Positions 6,052-14,458 of a stretch of DNA of 40,727 nt are shown here, piece by piece (positions within the stretch are counted from its first letter, which is position 1; each line of letters opens with the position of its first letter). Source of the DNA: Schlesneria paludicola DSM 18645 (GTDB taxonomy: Bacteria > Planctomycetota > Planctomycetia > Planctomycetales > Planctomycetaceae); the NCBI GenBank assembly GCA_945862235.1, contig CAMAYU010000031.1, positions 1 to 40,727 of the forward strand, written 5' to 3'. The notes below the pieces were generated by a model, which saw only the letters and a program-made list of their open reading frames with translations, had not been told where the DNA came from and ran no database searches. Position numbers and translations under genes: made by a program.

Positions 6052-8313
6052 ATGATCGCTTCAGCTTTCTCCTCGCCGCGACTCCAGGTGGACTCGGTTC
6101 GGGCCGCGACTTGGTTCGGTTTGGTGGCGTGGCTGCCGTTGGCCTTCAATTGGGCGGCGGTCTCCTGCGGTGAAGACGCACCTGAGAAGGCCAAGGCGCC
6201 GCTCGGGCAGTTCATCACAGTCAGCAGTCCGGTGGACGACGCCGTGTTCGCACGCGTCACCAACGCGGCGATCAAGTTGCAGAACCAGTCGGCTCAGGAT
6301 GGTCGTCCGGCGATTCTCGTGTTGCAGATCGAACCGGGGACGAGTCAGTTCCATCATGTGCAAGGTCTGGCGAAATTCCTCACGTCGACACAGGTCTCGA
6401 ACCTGACGACCGTCGCGTGGATTCCGCAGACAGTCACCGGCCCCAACGTGATGGTGGCGCTCGCGTGTGAGCAAATTGTCATGCACCCCGACGCCGAACT
6501 CGGTGACATCGGCCGTGGCAAGCTGCTCGACCCGGATGAACAACAAGCGGCGCTGGCCCTCGCTCAGAAGCGGCACAATCCCAAACTCAACTCGGCTCTG
6601 GTGCGAGGCATGATGGACCAGCAGGTTCAGTTGCTGCGTGCCCGGCTGCGCGTGAATGAAGCGGGGCGAGACGAATTGGAAACGCGCGTTGTCACGAAGG
6701 ACGAACTGGAGACGCTGCGCAAGACAGACATCCGGATCGAAGATGTCGATCAGACTCCCGTGAAGGAATCAGGGCAGCTCGGCACGTTCAAGGGGAGTAC
6801 CGCCCGGGCACTCGACATCCTCGTCGTGCAGACCTCCGAGACGCGGGCGGCTGTCGCCGAGTATTACGGTCTCCCCCGCGAAACCCTGCGTGAACAATCG
6901 GCCGACAAGGAGACTCGGAAGGTCCGGCTGATCAAGGTCGATGGCATCATCGACCATCTGCAAGAGAGCTTCCTGATGCGGCAGATCGACCGCGCTGTGG
7001 CCGACGGCGCGCAGGCCATTGTGTTCGAGATCGACTCGCCCGGCGGACTGCTGATGTCGAGTGTCAATCTCGCACAGACCATCGCTCGACTGGAAGACAG
7101 CAACGTTCGGACGATCGCCTATGTGCCGCGCGAAGCGATCAGCGGCGCGGCGATCATTTCACTCGGCTGCGACGAAATCTATCTGCATCCCGACGCGAAG
7201 ATCGGCGACGCGGGGCCGATTGAAATGCGACCGGGCCAGCCGTTTGAACGCGCTCCCGAAAAAATCCTCAGCCCACTGCGAGCGTCGCTCAAAGAACTTG
7301 CCGAGAAGAAGTCTCGTCCGGTTGCGATCTGCGAAGCGATGGCTGATCGCTCGCTGAAAGTCTTCCAAGTCTCGCACCGCGACAACGGGCGCGTCTGGTA
7401 CATGAGCGAGGCGGAAGTTCACGCTTCGGCGGGAGAATGGATCCTCGGCCCGCAACTGCGCGAGACCAACGGTGAGCTGCTCTTCACCGTCAATGGCACT
7501 CGCGCGAACGAACTCAAGCTGGCCGAAGCGCCCGTCGGTGATCTCGGTGAGTTGAAGCTTCGCATCGGACTGCCCGTCGGTTCGCCGATCAAAATCATCC
7601 AGAAAATTTGGGTCGATGACCTCGTCTTCAGGCTGAACCGACCGGGAATGGTCGTGCTGATGATCGTGCTGGGCGTCGCGCTGATTTATCTCGAACTCCA
7701 CTTCATGACGGGCATCCTCGGCATCCTGTCGGTCCTCTGCTTTGCTCTCTTCTTTTGGGCACGGTTCCTCGGCGGAACAGCCGGGTGGCTGGAGGTCACG
7801 CTGTTCGTGATCGGTCTCTCCTGCCTTGCTATCGAGTTTTTTGCGATCCCCGGCTTTGGTGTCTTCGGCATCTCGGGCATCCTGCTCATCGTGGCCTCGC
7901 TCGTTTTGGCCGGTCACACTTGGTCATTTGACTTCACGACGAATGTCGAAGAACTGACGTGGCTCACGGGACAGGTGATGCTCTCGGTCGGAGTGGTCGC
8001 CGTGATGGGGGCCGGCGCCGCGCGCTATCTGCCTCACATACCGATGTTCGAGTCGATGATTCTCGGCCCGCCGGTTGGCCCCGAAACCGAACCGCGTCTG
8101 CGCCCCGACGCCCTCGACACGACGACAGCCACAGGCGAATCGCTCTCCATCGGTCAACAAGGCCGCGCCCTGACAATGCTGCGTCCGTCGGGCAAGGCGA
8201 GTCTCAACGACCGCGTCTTCGATGTCGTCAGCGAAGGGCCGTTCATCACGCCCGACACTCCGATCGAAGTCGTCAGCGTCAACGGCAACAAGATCGTTGT
8301 CCGTCAGATGTGA
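6052..8313 (+). CDS. NfeD-type membrane serine protease with two ClpP-like domains
   Basis: 753 residues from ATG 6052 (a GTG 18 bp upstream is also in frame). An N-terminal hydrophobic segment ending near residue 42 is a probable signal or anchor. Two ClpP/crotonase-like domains follow. The first (about 55-180) has VTGPNVMVALACEQIVMHP; the second (about 290-420) has EAISGAAIISLGCDEIYLHP. In the second, Ser364 and Lys404 are spaced like the Ser-Lys dyad of archaeal 1510-N protease; in the first, Thr129 stands where the Ser should be. Then come several membrane helices (about 525-640) and a C-terminal NfeD OB-fold (about 700-753). Long NfeD proteins are linked to membrane protein quality control, often with stomatin; no stomatin gene is adjacent. 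Confidence 0.9.
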   Translation: MIASAFSSPRLQVDSVRAATWFGLVAWLPLAFNWAAVSCGEDAPEKAKAPLGQFITVSSPVDDAVFARVTNAAIKLQNQSAQDGRPAILVLQIEPGTSQFHHVQGLAKFLTSTQVSNLTTVAWIPQTVTGPNVMVALACEQIVMHPDAELGDIGRGKLLDPDEQQAALALAQKRHNPKLNSALVRGMMDQQVQLLRARLRVNEAGRDELETRVVTKDELETLRKTDIRIEDVDQTPVKESGQLGTFKGSTARALDILVVQTSETRAAVAEYYGLPRETLREQSADKETRKVRLIKVDGIIDHLQESFLMRQIDRAVADGAQAIVFEIDSPGGLLMSSVNLAQTIARLEDSNVRTIAYVPREAISGAAIISLGCDEIYLHPDAKIGDAGPIEMRPGQPFERAPEKILSPLRASLKELAEKKSRPVAICEAMADRSLKVFQVSHRDNGRVWYMSEAEVHASAGEWILGPQLRETNGELLFTVNGTRANELKLAEAPVGDLGELKLRIGLPVGSPIKIIQKIWVDDLVFRLNRPGMVVLMIVLGVALIYLELHFMTGILGILSVLCFALFFWARFLGGTAGWLEVTLFVIGLSCLAIEFFAIPGFGVFGISGILLIVASLVLAGHTWSFDFTTNVEELTWLTGQVMLSVGVVAVMGAGAARYLPHIPMFESMILGPPVGPETEPRLRPDALDTTTATGESLSIGQQGRALTMLRPSGKASLNDRVFDVVSEGPFITPDTPIEVVSVNGNKIVVRQM

Positions 8314-8362
8314 AGGCCGTGCGACGAGTCGTGTTTCGCGTCATCGCGTGTTTGATAAATGG

Positions 8363-8423
8363 GGGTAAGCGTCTCGCTTGCCAGCATTTGCTGTGGGAAA
8401 CAGGGCCAGCGAGACGCTTACCC
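8363..8423. repeat. Inverted repeat, GGTAAGCGTCTCGC family
   Basis: The arm GGGTAAGCGTCTCGC (from 8363) pairs with GCGAGACGCTTACCC (ending 8423) across an imperfect middle. A half copy with a 6-bp insertion lies at 20181-20210. It sits 50 bp after the NfeD stop but has no T-run, so a terminator role is not supported. Confidence 0.7.
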
Positions 8424-8520
8424 TATGTTGCCTAGGCGATGAAACGACGCAAGCTTCATTTGACGACAGGCTCTCGACCCTGACCGGCGGTCTCCCTCCC
8501 TATTCCTTGCTAGGTTCGCC

Positions 8521-9477
8521 ATGTCCCTCATCAAGCGTCTTGTCGCGGTCAGCTATGCGCCGCCGGCTCACGACCATCACAACCTCGGCGTGAATCTCCA
8601 GCCACTGCGCGAGCAGGTGCTGCGGATCGCCGAACAGGAGAAGCCCGACTTCATTTGCTTCCCCGAAATCTGTGCGTGCAACGGCATCATCGCGGACACG
8701 GTCAAGTACGCGCCGGAACTCGAACCGTTCGCGGCGGCCGTCGGTGAGATCGCTCGCGAGGCCAACACGGCCCTCGTCGTGCCACTGCTAGAACGCCACT
8801 TGGGCCGCGTGTTCAACTCGGTCCCCATCGTCGATCGCTCGGGCAAACTGACGATGATCTACCGCAAAAACTATCCGACGATGGGCGAGATGGATGCGGG
8901 AGTCACTCCCGGTTGGGAAGTCCCCGTCGCCGACTGCGACGGCGTGCGCGTCGGCGCGGCGGTCTGCTTCGACGCCAATTTTGATTCGATCCCCGATCAA
9001 CTCGCCAGTCAGCGGGCGCGGCTCGTCTTCTGGCCCTCAATGTTCTGGGGCGGGAAGCTGCTGCAACACTGGGCCTTGAGATACGGCTTCACCATCGTCG
9101 TCGCGTTCGGTCCCGAGAGCGCGGTCATCAACATGAACGGCGACTACCTCGTCAAGCAGGGTCTCGACACCTGGCAGGTCCGCGGCAAACGCCTCCCCCC
9201 GTGGGCCGTCGCCGACGTGAACCTCGACCGCGAACTGTTCCACCTCGACACCAACCAGAACAAGTTCGGAGACCTTCGCGCCAAGTACGGCCGAGACATC
9301 GAGATCGAAGTCCACCAGCCAGAAGCCTTTTTCCTACTGGCAAGTCGCCGCGACGGCCTCACCGTCGAACAGATCGCCGCCGAGTTCCAGCTCGAACCCC
9401 TACGAGACTATTTGGCCCGCAGCGTGAAGCAACGAGAAGACACCTTCGCTCGCACACACCTGCCGCCGCGAAAGTGA
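8521..9477 (+). CDS. Carbon-nitrogen hydrolase (nitrilase superfamily)
   Basis: 318 residues. The Glu-Lys-Cys triad of the superfamily is visible: Glu49 in ICFPEICAC, Lys116 in YRKNYPTMGE and Cys149 in GAAVCFDANF; Glu123 may be the accessory glutamate. The overall size matches single-domain amidases and N-carbamoyl amidases, which hydrolyse amide or nitrile C-N bonds through a thioester intermediate in the cytoplasm. The C-terminal extension (about 275-318) with LTVEQIAAEFQLEPLRDYLA resembles a small helical DNA-binding-like or oligomerisation segment, unusual for this family. There is no signal peptide. It starts about 200 bp after the NfeD gene with a repeat between, so it is probably its own transcript. 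The substrate is not predictable. Confidence 0.88.
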   Translation: MSLIKRLVAVSYAPPAHDHHNLGVNLQPLREQVLRIAEQEKPDFICFPEICACNGIIADTVKYAPELEPFAAAVGEIAREANTALVVPLLERHLGRVFNSVPIVDRSGKLTMIYRKNYPTMGEMDAGVTPGWEVPVADCDGVRVGAAVCFDANFDSIPDQLASQRARLVFWPSMFWGGKLLQHWALRYGFTIVVAFGPESAVINMNGDYLVKQGLDTWQVRGKRLPPWAVADVNLDRELFHLDTNQNKFGDLRAKYGRDIEIEVHQPEAFFLLASRRDGLTVEQIAAEFQLEPLRDYLARSVKQREDTFARTHLPPRK

Positions 9478-9881
9478 TCCTCGCCGTCAGTCTCGAAGTG
9501 GCAACCTCGCAGCAACGGGTCATTGCATGGCCTCCCCTTTTTCAAGGTAGTTATTCCGTTACCGTGGGGGACACTCGTGAGGGTGGAACGGTGGGCAGAT
9601 TGGTTTAGAGCCTCTCCACCTCTCCTCTCAGTTCGACTTCTCTGTGCCTCGGCGTCTCTGTGGTAAACCTTCTTCGATGACGTTCCTGGGAGAGGATTTT
9701 ACCACAGAGACGCCGAGGCACAGAGAAGGCAAGCAGAGGTCTGTTCCTCAGGAGGGTGGGGCCAGCTCGCTTCGAGCGCCGGTCCACAATAAGAAAACGT
9801 CAAGGAATCATGGCGGGCCGGCGCGGTGAAACGCCACTGGACCCACCCTACGGCTTTTGTTGTCACTACACTTCACACGCC
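9478..9881. other. Gene-free gap with two repeat elements
   Basis: No credible gene is seen. The gap holds a perfect inverted repeat at 9637-9728 and, at about 9755-9788, an element of the form GTGGGGCCAGCTCGC...CCAC that folds imperfectly. In-frame codons upstream of the recG ATG run through these repeats and are not taken as coding. Confidence 0.6.
9637..9728. repeat. Perfect 31-bp inverted repeat
   Basis: Arms 9637-9667 and 9698-9728 are exact reverse complements (31 of 31) around a 30-bp spacer. The right arm begins TTTACCACAGAGACGCCGAG, a sequence type common as a dispersed intergenic element in Planctomycetes and neighbouring phyla (from memory). The spacer has no gene. Confidence 0.9.
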
Positions 9882-11987
9882 ATGCCGCTCGAACCCACCG
9901 ATGATCCGTTGCAGACTCCCGTGCAGTTCGTGCGCGGCGTGGGGCCTGCGCGGGCCGAGTTGTTGGCGAAACTGAATCTGCTGCGAGTCGAGGACCTGCT
10001 GCTCAACCTGCCGCGCGATGTGCTGGACCTGACGCGCGTCGTGTCAGTCTTCGATCTGAAACCGGAGACAATGCAAACAGTCTCGGGGATCGTCGTCGAT
10101 CGCGACGCGAAGGAGACCGCCAAAGGAATGGTCATTGTCGGGGTACTCCTTCAATCCGACGGCGGCTTTGTGCGGGGTGTCTGGTTCAACCAGTTGTTCA
10201 TGCTGCGGAAGTTTGAGCTGGGACAGCGCGTCCTCTTTTCGGGGAAGCCCAAGTTCAACATGCGGCGGTGGGAGTTCTCGAACCCGCGTGTTCAGTGGCT
10301 GGGAGACGACGATGGGGACGGCGAGAACGGCGGCGGCGTGATGACTCGCTACGGGTTGACGGACGGTCTGTCGCAGCAAGAGATGCGGCGCGTCATGCGG
10401 AACACGGTGGAAGACTTCGCACCGCTCGTTCCCGAGTACCTGCCCGAATCGTTCCGCGAGCGAGCCAAAGTTCCCGCGATCGGCCCCGCCTTCACACAGC
10501 TTCATCTGCCGCGAACGCTCGATGAATACGAAGCGGGACGCCGCCGCATCTTGTTCGACGATCTGTTCGAATTCCAGATCGCCATTGCGCTACGCCGCCG
10601 CGCGTGGACGAAGGATTCGCAGGCGGTTCCGTTGCCGAGTTCCGCCAAGATCGACGCACGCATCCGGCGACTGTTTTCGTTCCGGTTCACGGCGGGACAG
10701 GATCGCGCGGTGAGTGAGATCACCGCCGACTTGGCTCGCGACCGAGCGATGCACCGGCTGCTTCAGGCCGATGTGGGAGCGGGCAAAACGGCAGTCGCGG
10801 TCTACGCGATGCTCGTCGCCATCGCCGCCGGGAGGCAGGCGGTGTTGATGGCTCCGACCGAACTTCTGGCCCAACAGCACTGGCAAACGATCGACGCCTT
10901 GCTCGCGCAGAGCCGTGTCGAACGGAGACTGCTCACCGGACAAGTGACTGCCGCCGAAAGACGTGACACGTTGGCCGGGATCGCGAGCGGCGAGGTCAAG
11001 CTGATCATCGGTACGCAGGCGGTGATTCAAGATGCCGTCAACTTTCACTCGCTTGGTCTGGCGATTATCGACGAGCAACACAAGTTCGGCGTGCAGCAGC
11101 GTGCAAAGTTCTCGGCGGGAGCGGTCTCGCCCCACGTCCTCGTCATGACCGCGACGCCGATTCCACGCAGTCTCTGTCTGACGCAGTTCGGTGACTTGGA
11201 CCTCACACTGATGAACGAACTGCCGCCGGGGCGACAACGGATCGTGACCAGTCGCATTCCCAGCCGCGCGGCCGCGCGTAAAGCGTGGGACTTCGTCAAG
11301 CAAGGTCTGCGCGAAGGTCGCCAGGCTTACGTCGTCTGCCCGCGCGTTGAAGAGGATGCGTCAGTGCCCATCGGCGTCGATGCCTCCGCCAGCGCCGAGT
11401 CCGTCTTTCGCACGCTCACGACCGGCGAGTTGAAAGAGTTCAAGATCGGCCTCGTTCACGGGCAACTTGATCGAGACGAACGACAAGCGACGATGACCGC
11501 GTTCCGCAACGGCGATCTGAATGTCCTCGTCGCGACGACCGTGATCGAAGTTGGCGTCGATGTCCCGAACGCCACGTTGATGGTCGTGTTTCAAGCCGAA
11601 CGCTTCGGGCTGTCACAGCTTCATCAACTGCGAGGCCGCATCGGGCGCGGACGCTTTCAGGGCTACTGCTTCCTCTTCAGCGACGCCGAATCCGTCGAAG
11701 CGACTCGCCGCTTGGCCGCGATGGAGGCGAGTGCCGACGGCTTCCACATTGCCGAGGTGGACTTTGAAATTCGCGGCCCGGGCGATGTGTTGGGGACGAG
11801 GCAAAGCGGCGCGATGCCACTCCGCGTGGCCGACCTCGTCCGCGACAAGGCCATTTTGGAAGAGGCTCGAACCGCTGCGTTCAACCTCGTCGAATCGGGC
11901 GAACTGGACGAACCCGAGTTTGCGCTGCTCAAGCTCCGCGTCCTCGACCGGTTCGCCAAACTGATGGACATCCCACAGACGGGATGA
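9882..11987 (+). CDS. recG: ATP-dependent DNA helicase RecG
   Basis: 701 residues from ATG 9882 (MPLEPTDDPLQTPVQFVRGVG), the usual RecG length; the frame is open further upstream but through repeat DNA. The N-terminal wedge/OB domain (about 1-200) is followed by superfamily 2 helicase motifs: ADVGAGKT (Walker A, about 297-304), IIDEQHKFGVQQR (motif II in the RecG-specific DEQH form), TATPIPRSL (motif III), and QLRGRIGRGRFQGYC (motif VI). RecG reverses stalled replication forks and migrates branched recombination intermediates. No partner genes are adjacent. All catalytic motifs are intact. Confidence 0.97.
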   Translation: MPLEPTDDPLQTPVQFVRGVGPARAELLAKLNLLRVEDLLLNLPRDVLDLTRVVSVFDLKPETMQTVSGIVVDRDAKETAKGMVIVGVLLQSDGGFVRGVWFNQLFMLRKFELGQRVLFSGKPKFNMRRWEFSNPRVQWLGDDDGDGENGGGVMTRYGLTDGLSQQEMRRVMRNTVEDFAPLVPEYLPESFRERAKVPAIGPAFTQLHLPRTLDEYEAGRRRILFDDLFEFQIAIALRRRAWTKDSQAVPLPSSAKIDARIRRLFSFRFTAGQDRAVSEITADLARDRAMHRLLQADVGAGKTAVAVYAMLVAIAAGRQAVLMAPTELLAQQHWQTIDALLAQSRVERRLLTGQVTAAERRDTLAGIASGEVKLIIGTQAVIQDAVNFHSLGLAIIDEQHKFGVQQRAKFSAGAVSPHVLVMTATPIPRSLCLTQFGDLDLTLMNELPPGRQRIVTSRIPSRAAARKAWDFVKQGLREGRQAYVVCPRVEEDASVPIGVDASASAESVFRTLTTGELKEFKIGLVHGQLDRDERQATMTAFRNGDLNVLVATTVIEVGVDVPNATLMVVFQAERFGLSQLHQLRGRIGRGRFQGYCFLFSDAESVEATRRLAAMEASADGFHIAEVDFEIRGPGDVLGTRQSGAMPLRVADLVRDKAILEEARTAAFNLVESGELDEPEFALLKLRVLDRFAKLMDIPQTG

Positions 11988-12047
11988 CGAGACAACCTAG
12001 CCGGGCACAATGTTCGATGTTTCCGACATCAGGCGCAGTCGTAGTCC

Positions 12048-12131
12048 AGACCCCTTGGTTCGGACGAGGGCCTCGCCCAGGAGAGCCACTGAAGTACGCG
12101 GAGATTGCGGGTATCGTCCGGACCAAGGGGG
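12048..12131. repeat. Inverted repeat downstream of recG
   Basis: CCCCTTGGTTCGGACGA (about 12051-12067) pairs with TCGTCCGGACCAAGGGG (about 12114-12130) with one mismatch. It lies 60 bp after the recG stop but lacks a T-run, and is most likely another dispersed palindrome. Confidence 0.65.
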
Positions 12132-12165
12132 CCGGACGACAAGTCGGAGTTCGTCCGAGTCCTGT

Positions 12166-12171
12166 TAGAAT
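12166..12171 (+). promoter_or_regulatory. Candidate -10 box for the DUF983 gene
   Basis: TAGAAT followed by CCGCCCGC, 80 bp before ATG 12251. It resembles the TATAAT-CCCGCCG site before the NfeD gene. No clear -35 element. Confidence 0.3.
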
Positions 12172-12250
12172 CCGCCCGCAAGATACGACGACAACGAGAC
12201 GAATGCGCAGCGCGATCACAACGCCGCGATCACCAACAGGACATCACCTC

Positions 12251-12688
12251 ATGCTACCGATCACTTATTGGACCGCCGTCTCACGTGCGCGACGACTGCG
12301 TTGCCCACGCTGCGGCAAAGGGCCACTGTTTCGCAACTGGATCTTGATGCACAACGAATGTGCGCACTGCAATCTGATGTTTCAGCGCGGGCCGGGCTAT
12401 TACCTCGGTTCGACGTACATCAACTACGGTTTCATCGCGGTGACGCTGACGGTGGCCTATGTTGGATTGCACTTTGGAGCCGAGATCGGCAACGAGTTTT
12501 TGATGCCGCCGATGATCGCGTACTGCCTCCTCATGCCGGTGCTGCTGTTCCGGCATTCGCGGGCGTGGTGGCTCGCGCTGGACTGCTTCTTCGATCCGAC
12601 CAGTTTCGCTCCCGAGAACGATGATTTTCTCGCGGGAAGCTCCGCGTCGGGACAGTCGTCAGACAAGAATCGGAACGACGAGCAGTGA
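12251..12688 (+). CDS. DUF983 family membrane protein
   Basis: 145 residues from ATG 12251; upstream in-frame sequence passes through an inverted repeat and is not used. Residues about 15-45 form a zinc-ribbon-like site: CPRCGKGPLF and then CAHCNLMF (two CxxC pairs). Two membrane helices follow (about 57-75 and 85-105: IAVTLTVAYVGLHFG and IAYCLLMPVLLF). The tail (about 115-145) is polar and probably disordered. This arrangement of CxxC pairs before a two-helix membrane part is the DUF983 family, of unknown function; some members lie near cytochrome oxidase genes, but not here. It stands alone between recG and a convergent TPR gene. Confidence 0.85.
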   Translation: MLPITYWTAVSRARRLRCPRCGKGPLFRNWILMHNECAHCNLMFQRGPGYYLGSTYINYGFIAVTLTVAYVGLHFGAEIGNEFLMPPMIAYCLLMPVLLFRHSRAWWLALDCFFDPTSFAPENDDFLAGSSASGQSSDKNRNDEQ

Positions 12689-12700
12689 CAGTATGAAGCC

Positions 12701-12768
12701 GTAGGACGGGCGCTCTTGCCCGTCTACTTGAGTGCGGAAAGCCAGACGGGCAAGAGTGCCCGCCCTAC
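12701..12768. repeat. Palindromic repeat, GACGGGCAAGAGTGCCC family
   Basis: GTAGGACGGGCGCTCTTGCCCGTCT at the left pairs with AGACGGGCAAGAGTGCCCGC at the right. A second full copy lies at 17342-17412 and a half copy at about 34600-34617. It sits between the convergent DUF983 and TPR genes, where a bidirectional terminator would be useful, but has no T-runs. Confidence 0.75.
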
Positions 12769-12782
12769 CCGTCTGAATACGT

Positions 12783-13592
12783 TCAGTTGCGTGACGGATC
12801 GAACTGTCGCAGATTGCGGAGCCGTTCGAGGTAGTTCAACAACCGACGCGCCTTTGCGGCGGAGATCGGTGCGGGCGCATCGTCAAAACAGGCGATGGCT
12901 CGACGGACGCAAGCCATCTCGCCCCGGTGTCGATTCAGTTCGCCAAGCAGCGCCGAGAGATTGAGCAGGTCGTTCCCCATCAGCCTCAATTCTCCCGCCG
13001 CTTTGTGTCGCGAGTAGGCTCGCAGCAGCGGCCGGATTCCCTCGCGCGGGTCGGTCAGAAATCCGGTGAGCAGCCCGAGTGTCGCTTCGACTTCGGCATT
13101 CACTTCGCCGTGAACACCGTCCTCGTCAAAATCGACCTCGTCGAAATCAGCGGCCGCCCCGGCGAGACACTCTGCCATTTCAAGCCGCTCCGCTCGCCAA
13201 GCGTCGTTCGCCAAGCCCAGCAATTCGTCGGGACCGCAATCATCGACCATCGCGATCGCCCGCTGTTGGAATCGCCGGGCGAGATCGTTGTCGCCAAGTT
13301 CTCGATAGACGGCGGCCAAGTTGTGATAGATGGTCGCCAACGCACCGCGTTCTCCGCTCTGTTGCGCGATGTCGAGTGCAGACGTCAACTGGCAGAGTGC
13401 CTCGTTGAATCGCTCCTGCTCGGCCAAAGCACATGCATAGGCAATGCACCCGGCAGGAGACGCATCCACTTTGATGGCTCGCTGGAAGACGGTGTCGGCC
13501 TCGCCCCAACTTCGGGTGCGGACCAGTTCGCTGGCCCAATTGAGCAGCCATTCCACTTGGCTGGACGCAGTCTTAAATTCGGGATTGGTCAT
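12783..13592 (-). CDS. TPR-repeat protein, function unknown
   Basis: 269 residues with no signal peptide or membrane segment. Helical repeats of tetratricopeptide type are visible from about residue 10 to 130, for example AIKVDASPAGCIAYACALAE, then ALCQLTSALDIAQQ, then ATIYHNLAAVYRELGDNDLA. A second helical region (about 170-260) contains LMGNDLLNLSALLGELN. An acidic linker, DFDEVDFDEDG, joins them at about 148-158. TPR domains mediate protein binding, so this is probably a cytoplasmic scaffold or adaptor. It is convergent with DUF983 and divergent from groES across a 465-bp gap. Confidence 0.8.
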   Translation of the reverse strand: MTNPEFKTASSQVEWLLNWASELVRTRSWGEADTVFQRAIKVDASPAGCIAYACALAEQERFNEALCQLTSALDIAQQSGERGALATIYHNLAAVYRELGDNDLARRFQQRAIAMVDDCGPDELLGLANDAWRAERLEMAECLAGAAADFDEVDFDEDGVHGEVNAEVEATLGLLTGFLTDPREGIRPLLRAYSRHKAAGELRLMGNDLLNLSALLGELNRHRGEMACVRRAIACFDDAPAPISAAKARRLLNYLERLRNLRQFDPSRN

Positions 13593-14057
13593 GGCTCGTT
13601 CTCTTCATTCGTGCTTGGGATGGGGGGACAAGCAGAACGAGCGTGTTCAAATAGCCGGGAGTTCGTCACGATGAGACGTTTCGCCTCACCCATCCGTGAC
13701 GTAACCCGCAGACCTTTGACAAAGGCGACCTGAGAGATTCGTATTCTGCCTATTTTACCCGTTGTGTCAACCTCGCTATGAAATTGAATTTCAACGATTA
13801 CTAACGCGCGGACTGGCAGAATCAGTGGCCGAGGCAGAAACTCGGCCGGTGTCAGATTGGCAGAGGACACGGTCTGGACAGCTCAGGCACTCGCCACGAT
13901 GGCAGGACTCTCCAAATGTCGGTTTGCCACAAAGTACCGCTCCACAGGTGACTTCCGTCATGCGGTCCCTTTGGCGCGCGGTTCGCTTGTCCTCATCCAG
14001 CCCGTGTTGTGTCGAACGTATGATCCGCAGCGTGCCTGCATTCTTGGAGACGAAGAG
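13593..14057. other. Divergent regulatory gap upstream of groES
   Basis: 465 bp between the minus-strand TPR gene and groES with no convincing gene. A stem GGCCGAG/CTCGGCC with a 7-nt loop lies at 13827-13847. I looked for the HrcA operator CIRCE (TTAGCACTC-N9-GAGTGCTAA) and found none. TTGACA at 13716 and TATTCT at 13742 are 20 bp apart, too far for a standard promoter. Confidence 0.55.
14019..14024 (+). promoter_or_regulatory. Candidate -10 box for groES-groEL
   Basis: TATGAT followed by CCGCAGCG, 34 bp before the groES ATG. A GGAGA ribosome site is at 14046-14050. No matching -35 hexamer is evident. Confidence 0.3.
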
Positions 14058-14375
14058 ATGGCGAAAAAGGCAAGTGCCTCGAATGACATTAAGCTGGTCC
14101 CGCTGGGCGACCGGGTCGTGGTCAAGCGAGCCGAAGCGGAGTCGAAAACCGCTGGCGGCATCGTTCTGCCGGACGCTGCCAAGGACAAGCCGCAACGCGG
14201 TGAAGTGCTGGCCGTGGGCGAAGGTCACACCAAGAGCAGTGGCTTGAAGGCCGCGTTGACCGTCAAAGCGGGCGATCAGGTGATCTTCAGCTCCTACGCG
14301 GGCGACGAACTCAAGGTTGGCGATGAGACCTACTTGTTGATGCGCGAGAGCGACATCCTCGCGATCATCGGTTGA
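14058..14375 (+). CDS. groES: Co-chaperonin GroES
   Basis: 105 residues from ATG 14058 with GGAGA eight bases upstream. The sequence [20 protein letters not shown], then [14 protein letters not shown] (mobile loop), then [17 protein letters not shown] and [13 protein letters not shown] is diagnostic of GroES. A short N-terminal extension ([10 protein letters not shown]) precedes the conserved core. GroES caps the GroEL ring during ATP-driven protein folding. groEL follows after 83 bp on the same strand, and a strong hairpin after groEL ends the unit. In-frame sequence upstream of 14058 does not resemble GroES. Confidence 0.97.
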   Translation: MAKKASASNDIKLVPLGDRVVVKRAEAESKTAGGIVLPDAAKDKPQRGEVLAVGEGHTKSSGLKAALTVKAGDQVIFSSYAGDELKVGDETYLLMRESDILAIIG

Positions 14376-14458
14376 TCGATCGCGATCCGATTTTCTGACA
14401 ACTTCAAATTCCGCCAGCTTTGAACGTCTGGCCGTTTCCCCGTAAGGAGCAGTTCGAG

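Noticed and set aside
12927-13733. 268-residue plus-strand frame opposite the TPR gene
   Set aside because: Antisense shadow; the minus-strand TPR pattern explains the region.
13593-14057. CIRCE operator upstream of groES
   Set aside because: No TTAGCACTC with its inverted partner was found in the leader.
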